From Bacillus sp. AZ43 (GTDB lineage: Bacteria; Actinomycetota; Actinomycetes; Mycobacteriales; Geodermatophilaceae): 64,000 nt of DNA. This document shows, piece by piece, positions 8,114-17,350 of the stretch. Location: contig SPQJ01000007.1 in NCBI GenBank assembly GCA_004570425.1, forward strand, positions 62,001 through 126,000, given 5' to 3'. The notes under the pieces are model-generated. The model did not search any database. It was not told the origin of the DNA and worked only from the letters and a program-made list of their open reading frames with translations. Both the position numbers and the translations under genes were made by a program. How positions within the stretch are numbered: position 1 is the stretch's first letter; every line of letters starts with the position of its first letter.

Positions 8114-9406
8114 TCAGCGTGCCCGGCTCGGCCCGGACCGCTGGGCTCGTGCCGCCTGCAGCTGCTGGTGGGCCTGCTGGATGGCCACGCTGAGCGCGAC
8201 CGGCGTCTGCGGGTCGTCGAGCAGCGCCCGATTCGCGGCCCAGGCCCGGCGCGGGAAGCCGGCGATCGCGCGGGCGCCCGGATCGGCTGCCCGGTCCGCA
8301 ACGGCGAGGGAGAGCAGGCGGGCGTTGTGCAGGGCTCCGGCGACCGGTTGCAGGTCGGTCGCGTCGACGCGAACCAGCCCGCCGGGCTGATATCCGCGCA
8401 GGTACGCGGCCACCCGCTCCTCGCGCGGCGGCACATCACGGGCGTAGGCGACCAGCGATCCGTTGTCCGCCCAGGACCGGACGGTGCGGTAGAGCAGCTG
8501 CGTGGCGAGAGTCGGCAGGTGCTGAGCCGCGGACGTGACCGATGAGCGCAGGGACGCCGTCCAGGTGGTCGGGTCGGGCTCGGAGCGGAGGACGCCATGG
8601 AGGCGACCGGCTGCGGTGACGCCGGATGGTGTGTGCTGGTGGAAGCGGCGGCTACCGTCGTCGTACGGACGCAGGGATGCTCGGACGGCGCGCCAGGCGT
8701 CGGCCGCCGTCGTCTGACCTGCCGGTGGTGCGTCGGTCGAGCCGAGGCGCTCCGCAGCGGAGCTGAGTGTCTGGGCGGCGATCGTGTAGGCCAGGACCTC
8801 GGTGACCGACGGCGGATCATTCGCTCGGGCCGTGGCCTGGAGTAGGACGCCGATGGCATCGGGGACCACGCGTGCCGGGTCGACGGACGCATTGACCGCG
8901 GGACCTGGAACGGGGCGGTCGAGGATGGCGACGTCCGCGCGTGTCGGCGGTTGCAGCGCGGCTGTCTGCTGGACCAGGGCCGCCTGACGCTCGACCTCGG
9001 TGTGCCACTGCGTCGCCGGACCGGCAGGCAGGCGGTGGGCGACCACCTCGGCCAGCGGCGTCACTGTCTCGGCTACGGCGGTGGCGACGGCCCACCGGCT
9101 GGTCACGGTGGTGTGGTCGTACAGGACGCCGACGGTGTCGGCCGCGGCAGCCGCCAACCGCGTCAACGCCGACTCGGTCGCCGGAGCGCGGACGCCGAGC
9201 TCTGTGCAGGCGGCAGCCAGGGCAGCGACCTGTTGTTCGCGGCCATCGCCGGCGAACGGGGAGACGCCGTCGCGGCGCAGGTGGGTCAGCGCCCGACCCA
9301 GGTGGCCCAAGGCGGTGCCTGCATCGGCGCGCGCGGCTGCGCTGTCGTCCGTGGTCCGCGCTGTGTCGGCGAGGGCGTCGAGTAGCTGCCCGAGCGAGGT
9401 GGCCAT
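8114..9406 (-). CDS. Hypothetical protein in conjugation operon, helix-rich
   Basis: The protein has 430 residues and is rich in Ala, Thr and Gln, with long predicted helices and no transmembrane segment or nucleotide-binding motif that I can see. The start ATG at 9406 overlaps the preceding stop by 1 bp (TGATG), which supports cotranslation with the upstream 102-residue gene. Its location between the two halves of the coupling protein suggests an accessory role in substrate recruitment or channel assembly. That is inferred from context only. I do not recognise the family. Confidence 0.6.
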   Translation of the reverse strand: MATSLGQLLDALADTARTTDDSAAARADAGTALGHLGRALTHLRRDGVSPFAGDGREQQVAALAAACTELGVRAPATESALTRLAAAAADTVGVLYDHTTVTSRWAVATAVAETVTPLAEVVAHRLPAGPATQWHTEVERQAALVQQTAALQPPTRADVAILDRPVPGPAVNASVDPARVVPDAIGVLLQATARANDPPSVTEVLAYTIAAQTLSSAAERLGSTDAPPAGQTTAADAWRAVRASLRPYDDGSRRFHQHTPSGVTAAGRLHGVLRSEPDPTTWTASLRSSVTSAAQHLPTLATQLLYRTVRSWADNGSLVAYARDVPPREERVAAYLRGYQPGGLVRVDATDLQPVAGALHNARLLSLAVADRAADPGARAIAGFPRRAWAANRALLDDPQTPVALSVAIQQAHQQLQAARAQRSGPSRAR

Positions 9407-9714
9407 CAGCGTGGCGCACGCAGCGCGCGGTGGCCGTGCTGAGCCGCGGCGAGGACGTCGGGCTGCGCGAAGTCGTCAGCGGGCAGGTTGCCGAGAATGC
9501 GCAGCGCCTGCTCGACGAGCCGGTCGGGGTCGGTGGCGTCGGCGGTCGCGGGCACCGGGCCGCTGGGTGCGCGTAGGGCGGTGGCTGCGGCGAGGCAGTG
9601 GAGCTGCGCTGTCGGTCCGGCCTGGTCGTTCCGGGAAGCGGCGGCGAACAGTGCCGCAGCCTCGGCGCGGGCGGCGAGAAGATCGGCGTTCAGGCCGTCG
9701 TCGGTCGAGCTCAT
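9406..9714 (-). CDS. Small hypothetical protein in conjugation operon
   Basis: The protein has 102 residues starting at ATG 9714, just inside the end of the upstream gene (4-bp overlap), and ends in a 1-bp overlap with the next start. The same frame stays open further upstream, but that part lies antisense-like over the membrane gene and looks non-coding. The sequence is soluble and Ala-rich, without known motifs. Tight overlaps on both sides are the main support for it being a gene. Confidence 0.6.
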   Translation of the reverse strand: MSSTDDGLNADLLAARAEAAALFAAASRNDQAGPTAQLHCLAAATALRAPSGPVPATADATDPDRLVEQALRILGNLPADDFAQPDVLAAAQHGHRALRAPR

Positions 9715-10331
9715 CGAGGGGTCTCCTTCACGGTGCGGACGGGTGGTGCCTGGTTCGACGGTGCTGGGGATGTCGATCGGGAAGTGGTGCTCGGGACGGA
9801 TCTGTGGGTGCGACCCCGGATCGCGTCGCCGCCTGTGGACAGGAGACGATGGACACGGCCTCGGCTGCCTCTGGACGGGTATCGGTCCGGGCGGATGACC
9901 GCTCGCCCGTCGCGGAGCTGGCGCAACCCGAGGGCTTGCTCGGCCTCCCTGCGGGTGGCCATGCCGCCGCGGGCGTCGCCCGGGCGCCGGTGGCGGGCGA
10001 CCAGGACAGCGGTGATGACCGCGGCGGTCAGCAGGACGAGCTCGGCGACGGCAACACACGCGTACACCGGGGTGGGCCCGGCGACCCGACGCAGTTGGTC
10101 GGGCGGCAGGCCGCGGCCGGGGTTGCCGTCCAGCAGTCCGCCGAGGACGTGGGTGATCGTCTCGGTGCCCTGCGGCCACACCCAGCCACCACCCCACAAC
10201 GCCGAGGCGAGCCCGAGACCGACCAGAGCCGCCAACGCGACAGCGATCAGGGCGCCACCGGCCGCGGCGACGGCCAGTTCCCATCCCCGGGCAATTGGCT
10301 GCGGATCGCGACGCCGGAAGGGCGTCGTCAC
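9711..10331 (-). CDS. Membrane protein resembling the N-terminal part of a VirD4-type coupling protein
   Basis: The protein has 206 residues and starts at GTG 10331. There are two membrane helices, at about residues 19-45 and 90-112, followed by a cytoplasmic tail with MATRREAEQALGLRQL and GRAVIRPD. In many actinobacterial coupling proteins, two membrane helices plus an ATRRE...RP-type linker lie immediately before the ATPase domain. Here that module is a separate gene and the ATPase is at 6581-8101. I therefore infer a split coupling protein in which this subunit anchors the ATPase to the membrane channel. It could instead be an independent channel subunit. Confidence 0.65.
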   Translation of the reverse strand: MTTPFRRRDPQPIARGWELAVAAAGGALIAVALAALVGLGLASALWGGGWVWPQGTETITHVLGGLLDGNPGRGLPPDQLRRVAGPTPVYACVAVAELVLLTAAVITAVLVARHRRPGDARGGMATRREAEQALGLRQLRDGRAVIRPDRYPSRGSRGRVHRLLSTGGDAIRGRTHRSVPSTTSRSTSPAPSNQAPPVRTVKETPR

Positions 10332-10384
10332 GCGCCAGCCCTGAGCCGGTGGTTGATGTCCACGTCCTGGTTCCTCTCTACCGG

Positions 10385-11554
10385 TCAGCCGGCGCTGGCT
10401 GCATGCAGGTCGACGCCGCGGCTGGCCAGCCACGGCACGGGATCGACGAACGCGCCGTCGAGGCGGACCTCGAAGTGCAGATGGACGCCGGTGCTGTTGC
10501 CGGTGGACCCTTGGAAGCCGATCAGCGCCCCGGCGCTCACGCGCTGGCCGGCTGTAGCGGTGTAGGCCGACAGGTGCGCGTAGCGGGTGGTCACCCCGCC
10601 GCCGTGGTCGAGTTCGACGAGGTTGCCGTAGCCGGCCAGGCTCAGGGTGCCGTCGCGGTCGCAGTAGGCGCTGGTGCACTCGGCCCGAACTACGGTGCCG
10701 TCGGCAGCGGCGTAGACGGGGCTGTCGCGGGGGCCGGCGATGTCGACCCCGGCGTGCAGGGTGCCCCAGCGGGACCCGTAGCCGGAGGTGACGGTGCCGG
10801 CGGTGGGGCGGATCCACGACCCGGCCGGGACCGGCAGGTCTGGGCAGACGCCGGCCGCCGCACCGCTCGCGTCGGCCGCGGTGGCTTGGGCGGCGGGCCA
10901 CAGCATGGCGGTCAGCTCGCGGGCGAGCGGCTCCCAGCGGGCGTATGCGCCGCCGGCAGCCGAGATCTGCACGGCCTGGGCCGCCTGAGTGAGCGGGATG
11001 GTCCGCCAGTTCGGTACCTCGACCAGCCGGCGGTAGAAGGCCTCGGCGGCATAGACGGGGTCCATCAGCTGGGCGACGGTGCCCCATCCGGCGGTCCAGC
11101 GCTGTTGGAAGGTGTTGACGCTGTCGTGGTCCGAGCCGAGCCCGTCGTGCGGGTAGGTCAGGCTGGTGGCGGTCACTGCGGCCTGTTCGGCGGTGAGTTC
11201 GGGGCTGCTGCCGTCGTTGGCCAGCATCCGGATGCGCGACTCCTGGTAAGCGGTGGCCAGCGCCACGGTGGCCGCGTACGGGCCGAGTCCTTGTGCCGAG
11301 GCGACGGTGACGATGGTCTGCGCGTGGCCCATCTGGACGGCGTCCAGTTCGATGCCGGCGACGGTGGCGCCGGTGCCGCCGATCGAGCAGGACGATGACG
11401 CCGCCGCCGTCGACGCCTCCGGAGCGGCGAGAACCGCGAGCGGGATCAACAGCAGGGTGAGTACGCCGAACACTGGGACGGCGACGGGAGCGGCGGCCTT
11501 CCACAGCCATCGCTTCGCATACGCCCGGGCCAATCCCTCGGCCGTCCCGCTCAT
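10385..11554 (-). CDS. Secreted M23 peptidase with lysozyme-like region (cell-wall hydrolase of T4SS)
   Basis: The protein has 389 residues. A membrane anchor or signal lies at about residues 18-43. The middle region has TAYQESRI, a possible transglycosylase Glu environment. The C-terminus is an M23 metallopeptidase domain with zinc-ligand motifs HAGVD and HLHFE. Such two-domain hydrolases open peptidoglycan locally for assembly of a conjugation channel, like VirB1. The start ATG 11554 overlaps the VirB4 stop by 4 bp. The upstream in-frame extension was rejected because it lies over VirB4 and has low-complexity composition. Confidence 0.85.
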   Translation of the reverse strand: MSGTAEGLARAYAKRWLWKAAAPVAVPVFGVLTLLLIPLAVLAAPEASTAAASSSCSIGGTGATVAGIELDAVQMGHAQTIVTVASAQGLGPYAATVALATAYQESRIRMLANDGSSPELTAEQAAVTATSLTYPHDGLGSDHDSVNTFQQRWTAGWGTVAQLMDPVYAAEAFYRRLVEVPNWRTIPLTQAAQAVQISAAGGAYARWEPLARELTAMLWPAAQATAADASGAAAGVCPDLPVPAGSWIRPTAGTVTSGYGSRWGTLHAGVDIAGPRDSPVYAAADGTVVRAECTSAYCDRDGTLSLAGYGNLVELDHGGGVTTRYAHLSAYTATAGQRVSAGALIGFQGSTGNSTGVHLHFEVRLDGAFVDPVPWLASRGVDLHAASAG

Positions 11555-13056
11555 GCCGGAGGTCCTGTGAGGGCCTCGTTGGTGTCGGTCAGGGCCAGCT
11601 CGGGCGCGGTGAGGACGGTCTGCACCTTGAACGCACGGTCGCCGACCAGCCACAGGGCACGGCCCTTGCCTGCGATCGCCCACCCGGTGACCACCCGCTG
11701 GGCGATCGGGGTCAGCCCGAGCATGGAAGCGAGCTCGTCGGCGACGGCCTGGTCCTGGCCGTGCAGCACCTTGACGTCGCACAGATGCAGCAGGTCGCGG
11801 GCGATGGCCACCGCCTGGGAGGAGGCGTCGCCGGCGGTGAGCATGTCCGAGGGCTTGTGCGCGAGCAGTATCTGCACGTCGGCGTCACGGCGGGACAACC
11901 GCAGGTTGGCGTCCAGGCTCTTCATCGCCTCGGCACCGAGGCGCATCTGCCGCCAGGTCTCGTCGCGGATGACGATGCGCAGGTCACCCGGGTCGGCGAT
12001 CTCGCGCATCGCCTGCCCCCAGGAGTTCAGGCAGGTCAACGCGATGCCGACGGCCTGGTCGCCGAGCGGCTCGAGGCGGGACAGCGACAGGGACTGGATG
12101 GGCGCGCGCCAGTCGACCTCGATCGACGTGTGGTCGTCGAACAGCCCGGCCAACGAGCCCTTGACGAGGGAGCCGAGGGCGTCGCGCAGGGTGCGGGTGG
12201 CGTCGAGGAAGTGCCGCCGGTCGGCGTACCGGCAGCAGGCGACGAGCTCGTCGGTGGGCTCGTCCAGGGCTCGCCACAGCTGCGGGATGGTGGGCTCGGT
12301 CAGCCGGGTGGCTCCGCTGCGGTAGCCGGTGAGCAGTCGCAGCGCCTCGCCGACTGCGGTCTCCTCCACGGGGCCGAAGGGCATGTTCTGCGAGCCGACC
12401 AGGCCACGGATCAGCACAAGCCAGCGGGCGAACATGATGGCCTCGCGGCGGCGGGCCTCGGCGGCGTCGAGCTGCTCCCAGCCGTGGCCGAGCGGGCCGA
12501 AGGCCAACGGGTTGACCCGGGCGGAGAGTCCGTGGCCGATGACGAACGGCTGCACGCCCAGCGCGCGACACAGCGGCTCGTACTCGTCCTTGGTGTCGCC
12601 GAGGACGAGGCTGCGGTAGCCGTAAGCCACCATGCGCAACGCGAAGGCCTTGACGGTGGCGGATTTGCCGCGGCCGGGCTTACCGAAGACCACGACGTTC
12701 GGGTTGGTGACCGAGATGTCGTCGTCGGTGACCCAGCCGACCGGATCGCAGTAGAACGCCCCGCCCGACAGTAGGTCGATGCCCATCTGCGCCCCGGTGG
12801 GCGGCAGCCCGCTGGTGGCGATCAGCGGCCACACCACCGGCGTCTGCTCCGACGTCATTCGCCACACCGACAGCGGCGCGAGCGCCACCGCGCGACCCCG
12901 GCCGCGGCCGTGCGGCCCGCGGCGGGGCACTAGCGCGGTGAATGGCCCGCGCTCCCGTTCCGCCGTCTCGACGGCGACGACGGCGGGCAGCCGGTGGCCG
13001 AAGTCGTCGAGCAGGACCGCGACGTCCCGGCCCCGGCGGGAGCCGCGGCGGTTCAT
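11551..13056 (-). CDS. VirB4-like T4SS ATPase
   Basis: The protein has 501 residues, with Walker A FGKPGRGKS around 124-132, then SLVLGDTKDEY, and a Walker-B-type region RIVIRDETW followed by LLAHKPSDM. These match the C-terminal ATPase half of VirB4/TrbE proteins, which power pilus and channel assembly. The usual VirB4 N-terminal half is missing; in actinobacterial systems an SCO6880-type protein often precedes a short VirB4, exactly as here. It overlaps both neighbours by 4 bp (ATGA), so its stoichiometry is probably coupled to theirs. Confidence 0.88.
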   Translation of the reverse strand: MNRRGSRRGRDVAVLLDDFGHRLPAVVAVETAERERGPFTALVPRRGPHGRGRGRAVALAPLSVWRMTSEQTPVVWPLIATSGLPPTGAQMGIDLLSGGAFYCDPVGWVTDDDISVTNPNVVVFGKPGRGKSATVKAFALRMVAYGYRSLVLGDTKDEYEPLCRALGVQPFVIGHGLSARVNPLAFGPLGHGWEQLDAAEARRREAIMFARWLVLIRGLVGSQNMPFGPVEETAVGEALRLLTGYRSGATRLTEPTIPQLWRALDEPTDELVACCRYADRRHFLDATRTLRDALGSLVKGSLAGLFDDHTSIEVDWRAPIQSLSLSRLEPLGDQAVGIALTCLNSWGQAMREIADPGDLRIVIRDETWRQMRLGAEAMKSLDANLRLSRRDADVQILLAHKPSDMLTAGDASSQAVAIARDLLHLCDVKVLHGQDQAVADELASMLGLTPIAQRVVTGWAIAGKGRALWLVGDRAFKVQTVLTAPELALTDTNEALTGPPA

Positions 13057-14567
13057 CGGCGTCCCCTGCGATCGGGCAGCCCCACACCGAGGGGTATGGC
13101 GGCGGCGGCGAAGCCGGAGTCCTGCGCCAAGTCCAGCCGCAACGGCACGAAGCCGGCGGCACGGATAGAGGCGGCGAGCCGGCGGCCGTGCTCGTCCACC
13201 GGCCAGGTGGCCGGGACGGTGACACAGGCTGCGACGGCCGGGCGGACCAGCGCACGCCCGGCGGCCAGCTTCTCGTCAGCGGCGCCGATTCGCTCGGTGT
13301 CGCGCCGCTGTCGGGCCCGCTGACGGAAGCCCATGCGGGCGCGCAGCTCGTTGCCGGTGGTGGCGCTCATCTCCTCCCGGCCGACCACCCGGGTGGCCCG
13401 GTCCAGCGGCAGCGGGGCGAGGAACACCGTGAGACAGCGCCGCTCCCCCGCCGTCGCCGGGACCAGCACCGGGGCCAGTGCACCGAGCACCGCCCCGGAG
13501 TCGGGTAGCAGGATCGTGTCGGTGACCGACGCCCATGCGTCGTGCACGTAGTGGCGCACCTCGGCGCGGGCCTGGGTGGGCCCGGCGGCGGCCATCGGAA
13601 CCCCGGTCGCCAGCTGCGTGCCGTTGGCGGCGGACAGGTCGGCGGCGATCAGTTGGCCACGGTCGCCGGGAGCGAAGCCGGTGCGCACCGCGGCAGCGAG
13701 TGCAGCCGAGTCCAGCCAGGTGACGGCGGTGCAGCCGACCGGGCCACGCAACGCACTCTCGACCTCGGCCATCACCCCGTGCAGCACCCGAGCGCGGCCG
13801 TCCACCCCGCCGCCGGACTCCTTCGCGGCCCGGCCGATCCGTCCCTCACCGACGACGACGGTCACGAAGGCTTCGGTGCGCACCGCGGCCGGGGTGAGAG
13901 TGGCGCCCAGCAGTGCGTTCACCCGGGCGGCCAGCGGCGCGGCGTCGGAACGGGTGTGGGTTCGTTCCCAGGCGGCGCGCTCGGCACCGTCGTCGGGCAC
14001 GGTGCGCACCTGCAGTGCCAGGACGTCGATCAGTTCGGTGCGCGCGGCGATCTCGCACAGCTCGGCCAGGCCGGCGCCCATCCTGTCCCGCTCAGCCGGC
14101 TCAGCGAGGCCGATGCCGGGATGGTCGATCCGCGCCACGGCCGCCCACGTGCGCGCCGCGGAGTCCTGCACGATCACCGGGCGGGTGAACAGCTGCCCGT
14201 AGGGCGGTCCGTCGTGGGTCCGGATGCCGGCGAGCACTCCGGGCAGGTCGGCCGCGGACAGGTCCTCGGCCGTCCCGGCGGCGGCCCGGGAGCCGAAGAC
14301 CGTCCAGCCCATGGCTCCTCCAATTGCGTGCAGACAGAGATCGCCGAACCAGCGGCCGGCCGCGCGCCCCCGAATGGGGACCAGCAGCACGGCGGCCAGC
14401 AGCGCCCACACCGGCAGCCAGATGGCGAACAGCCCCCATGCCTGCGCGTTCAGGGCCAATAGCGCCGGTACGCCCGTGAGGGTGACGAGGGCCAGTTGGG
14501 CGCCGGTCATCCCGAGGAACCAGCCGGAGACGTCGCGGGAGTAGTCGCCGTAGCGGACGGCGTTCAT
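13053..14567 (-). CDS. SCO6880-family conjugation membrane protein
   Basis: The protein has 504 residues. Two membrane helices lie near the N-terminus (about residues 22-65, after the YGDYSRDVSGWFLGM segment), followed by a long soluble domain. This layout matches SCO6880-family proteins encoded directly upstream of VirB4 ATPases in actinobacterial T4SS loci, where they may substitute for VirB3 plus the VirB4 N-terminal domain. It overlaps the neighbouring genes by 4 bp on both sides. The biochemical role in the family is not established; an inner-membrane platform is inferred. Confidence 0.8.
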   Translation of the reverse strand: MNAVRYGDYSRDVSGWFLGMTGAQLALVTLTGVPALLALNAQAWGLFAIWLPVWALLAAVLLVPIRGRAAGRWFGDLCLHAIGGAMGWTVFGSRAAAGTAEDLSAADLPGVLAGIRTHDGPPYGQLFTRPVIVQDSAARTWAAVARIDHPGIGLAEPAERDRMGAGLAELCEIAARTELIDVLALQVRTVPDDGAERAAWERTHTRSDAAPLAARVNALLGATLTPAAVRTEAFVTVVVGEGRIGRAAKESGGGVDGRARVLHGVMAEVESALRGPVGCTAVTWLDSAALAAAVRTGFAPGDRGQLIAADLSAANGTQLATGVPMAAAGPTQARAEVRHYVHDAWASVTDTILLPDSGAVLGALAPVLVPATAGERRCLTVFLAPLPLDRATRVVGREEMSATTGNELRARMGFRQRARQRRDTERIGAADEKLAAGRALVRPAVAACVTVPATWPVDEHGRRLAASIRAAGFVPLRLDLAQDSGFAAAAIPLGVGLPDRRGRR

Positions 14568-16171
14568 CGCGCGTCGTCCTGGTCGGGACCGATCGGGTCG
14601 CTCTCACCGGGCCGGTCAGGTGCGATGCCGTCGAAGCGCTCGGCGGGCCAGGCCGCAGAAGATGCGCCTCCGGCATAGTGGACGCGCCCGTTCCCGGCCG
14701 GTCTCGTCGGCTGTGTTCCGCCGTCGTCGGGACGGCGCCCGCGGCCGTACCCGCCTCCGGTCGCCGTCCCTCCGCCGGAGCCGTTGCCGCGCGCCGGCTC
14801 CCGGGCGGGCAGCGGCTGCCCGTAGTACGGGTGGGTGTGCCCGACGCCGGCGCCCGACAGCACGTCTGACGCCGAGGCGGCCACCCCCGCGGCCAGTCGG
14901 CCGGCTGTGGAGGTACCCGTGGCCAGCGCTCGCAGCGCGCCGGCGAAGCGCCCACTGGTCGCCGCGTCTGCAGTCGACTCGCCCTGCGCGCGGTCGCCGG
15001 CCAGCTGCGCCGCTGCACCGGAGGCAGCCACCCCACCGGATGCGGCACCCGCCGCCGCGGTGGCCACGGCGGCTCGCCCGCCACCAGCCTTCTGCAGCGC
15101 GCCCACGACTCCACCGGACGCGGCCAGCGAGGAGCGCAACCCCGCCCCACTCGACGTGCCCGGGTCGACGAACGCCAGCAGCCGGAACAGCGCCAGCGGA
15201 CAGATCGCGCCGAGCAGGATGAGTAGGCAGCCGACAACCGCCATGCCGATCGCGGCCTCGGCGCTCGTCTCTTCTGCTCCGGTGAGGATCCCCTCGGTGA
15301 TGGTCACTCCCACGCCGAGGACGAGCACGGCGACCGGGGCAACCAGCAGCGCGGCAAGGAACCAGCGGAGGCTCCGCCAGAACCAGCTGCTCGACGTCTG
15401 CGCCAGCAGTCCTCCTGCCGAGATCGCCGAGGTCGCGGCGAGCACGATCAGCGCCGCCTCGCGGACCAGCATCAGTAGCAGGTAGCCCACGCTGGCCGGC
15501 ACCAGCAGGAAGATCGAACTGACCCCCAGCACGGTGGCGACCGTGCCGTCGACCAGGTCGCGGCTCACGCTGATCGACGGGTCGAAGGCGGCCATGGTGT
15601 CGATGTCGAGCAGGTTGCGCAGCAGGGCGGTGGTCAGTCCTGAGACGCCGGTGACCAGCAGCGCGGCCACCCCGATATAGCTGGCCCAGACCAGCCCGAA
15701 CTGCAGCACTCCGATCAGCAGCCGGCCGAGGGTCTGCCCGTCCCGGCGCACCGCCGCGACGCCCAGCTGCACCATGGCCATCAGCGCGGCCACGGTCGCG
15801 CCGATGCCGAATGTCACCGGATAGACGGCGGCCAGCGGGCCGTCGGCGGACAGGTCCGGAGTGGCCAGGGCGTCGATCACCGAGAACGCCAGGCTTAGCA
15901 GCCACAAGCCGGCCTCCCACAGCGACAACATGGCGTTGACCCAGACGTCTTCGACCACCGCGCCGGCTGCTTCGCCGATCACGCAGAACGGATTGATCGG
16001 CAGGCACGGCAGCGCGCCGCCCACCCCTGGAACGGCCGGAAAGGCCGTCACCATCGGGTCCGCGGCCGCCGCCGGACCTGTGGACACCAAGCAGATCGCC
16101 AGCGAGAGAAGAAGGACCGCTCCCAGTCGGCGCCCCCAACCGCTACACCCTTCGCGTCGCTGCTCAGACAT
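14564..16171 (-). CDS. VirB6/TrbL-like polytopic channel protein
   Basis: The protein has 535 residues. A signal peptide ends near the AAADP segment at about residue 38, followed by at least six hydrophobic helices up to about residue 345. The C-terminal tail is long, hydrophilic and Gly/Ala/Arg-rich. This matches VirB6/TrbL-type inner-membrane channel subunits of type IV secretion. It overlaps the following SCO6880-like gene by 4 bp and the preceding gene by 8 bp. The tail probably lies on one face of the membrane and may touch the ATPases, which is inference. Confidence 0.8.
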   Translation of the reverse strand: MSEQRREGCSGWGRRLGAVLLLSLAICLVSTGPAAAADPMVTAFPAVPGVGGALPCLPINPFCVIGEAAGAVVEDVWVNAMLSLWEAGLWLLSLAFSVIDALATPDLSADGPLAAVYPVTFGIGATVAALMAMVQLGVAAVRRDGQTLGRLLIGVLQFGLVWASYIGVAALLVTGVSGLTTALLRNLLDIDTMAAFDPSISVSRDLVDGTVATVLGVSSIFLLVPASVGYLLLMLVREAALIVLAATSAISAGGLLAQTSSSWFWRSLRWFLAALLVAPVAVLVLGVGVTITEGILTGAEETSAEAAIGMAVVGCLLILLGAICPLALFRLLAFVDPGTSSGAGLRSSLAASGGVVGALQKAGGGRAAVATAAAGAASGGVAASGAAAQLAGDRAQGESTADAATSGRFAGALRALATGTSTAGRLAAGVAASASDVLSGAGVGHTHPYYGQPLPAREPARGNGSGGGTATGGGYGRGRRPDDGGTQPTRPAGNGRVHYAGGASSAAWPAERFDGIAPDRPGESDPIGPDQDDAR

Positions 16172-16970
16172 AGCGCAGGTCCCGGTAGCCGGCTGCGATA
16201 GCTGCCTCGGTGCCTGGCCAGACCGAGGGCGCCGGCGCGGGCTCCTCCCCCGGGCCGATGACCCACCGGTCCCCGGCCCAGGTCATGCGCTGGCAGTCGG
16301 CGATCGCGATTCGGGAGGTCTGCTCCACGGTGACGGTGAACTCGAAGTTCACGCACACCACGGCGAAGTCCTCCCCCACCGTGCCCTTGATCAGCCCCAT
16401 CACCGGACGGACGACGATCGCCAGCTGCGGAGACCCGGCACCGGACAGGCCCGCTGCGGACAACAGGCTCGCCATGCCGTCCACCCCCGACCACGTCTCT
16501 GAGGTCGGCCCGCCAGGAGCGGCCCACTCGGCGATCACCCGTCGCACGCCCGCCATCGAGCCGCTCTGCATCGCCGTCACGTCGATCGCCGCTAGCTGCG
16601 CCAGCGCGCCCTCCGGCGTCCGCGGAAAGCCGGTGGGCACGTCCGCCGGACCCACTCCAGTGGCGCGCGGCAGCTCGAGAACGCCGGCAGCCTGGTTCGA
16701 CACCGGGCCGGGCAGCGCGTCATGCGGGTCGGCGGTCGGCATCGGGGCGGCGGCCATCGCATCGCGCCGCGTCATGTCCGGGGCAGCGCTAGCCGCCCGA
16801 CGGGCGGGGGCCCTCTCGTCCGGCTCTTCGGTCAGCCCTCCGATGACTGCCAGGACCAGGCCGGCCAGCACCGCCAGCGCCACCGCCGCGCTGGCCACGA
16901 GCGCCGCAAGAAGACGCGCCGGGCTCCACTCCGGCGCACTGCTCCCATGTACGTCAGGACGGCGGCGCAT
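16164..16970 (-). CDS. Membrane-anchored conjugal transfer protein (VirB8-like candidate)
   Basis: The protein has 268 residues starting at ATG 16970. There is one N-terminal membrane helix (about residues 18-42), a Pro/Ala-rich linker and a folded C-terminal domain ending in GTEAAIAAGYRDLRYV. One transmembrane helix plus a compact extracytoplasmic domain is the VirB8/TcpC plan, but sequence similarity is too weak to be sure. The upstream in-frame extension lies across the pilin-like gene and was not used. It overlaps its upstream neighbour by 1 bp and its downstream neighbour by 8 bp. Confidence 0.65.
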   Translation of the reverse strand: MRRRPDVHGSSAPEWSPARLLAALVASAAVALAVLAGLVLAVIGGLTEEPDERAPARRAASAAPDMTRRDAMAAAPMPTADPHDALPGPVSNQAAGVLELPRATGVGPADVPTGFPRTPEGALAQLAAIDVTAMQSGSMAGVRRVIAEWAAPGGPTSETWSGVDGMASLLSAAGLSGAGSPQLAIVVRPVMGLIKGTVGEDFAVVCVNFEFTVTVEQTSRIAIADCQRMTWAGDRWVIGPGEEPAPAPSVWPGTEAAIAAGYRDLRYV

Positions 16971-17350
16971 CAGGTGCACCCACTGCCGGTGATCGAACCG
17001 AGGATGACCAGGATGACCGTGTAGGTGATGGCCACCATCACGACCACCGCGATGCCCATCGCCCCGTACCGGGAGGCATGCGGATGGGAGAACATCCGGC
17101 CCACCAGGACTGAGCCCAGCGACACGACCGCGGCGATCCCGATCAGCGCCAGGACCCCCCACTTCACCCACGCCGTCACCTGATCGGCAAAGGCCTCCAC
17201 TCCCGGCGGCGCCTCCGGGCAGACCGCCGCGGTGAGCTCCTCCGGCGCTGCGGTGGCAGGCCCCGCGGTCAGCACGACCAGGCCCAGGGCGACGAAGGCG
17301 ACGGTCGCGGCCGTTCGTACCGCTGCATGTGCAGTCCGGTGGGGATTCAC
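16970..17350 (-). CDS. Small pilin-like membrane protein (VirB2/TrbC architecture)
   Basis: The protein has 126 residues starting at GTG 17350. It has a cleavable-looking signal peptide (ends near GPATAAPEE), two hydrophobic helices (about residues 60-85 and 95-118) and a short polar loop with HPHASR between them. Two helices after a signal peptide is the layout of VirB2/TrbC pilins. It overlaps the MinD-like gene upstream by 4 bp. The assignment rests on topology and position, not on sequence identity. Confidence 0.65.
   Translation of the reverse strand: MNPHRTAHAAVRTAATVAFVALGLVVLTAGPATAAPEELTAAVCPEAPPGVEAFADQVTAWVKWGVLALIGIAAVVSLGSVLVGRMFSHPHASRYGAMGIAVVVMVAITYTVILVILGSITGSGCT

Noticed and set aside
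10332-11510. Extension of the 206-residue membrane protein frame to a 599-residue protein
   Set aside because: The upstream part overlaps the M23 gene in another frame and is a low-complexity Arg/Pro/His sequence; GTG 10331 starts the credible part.
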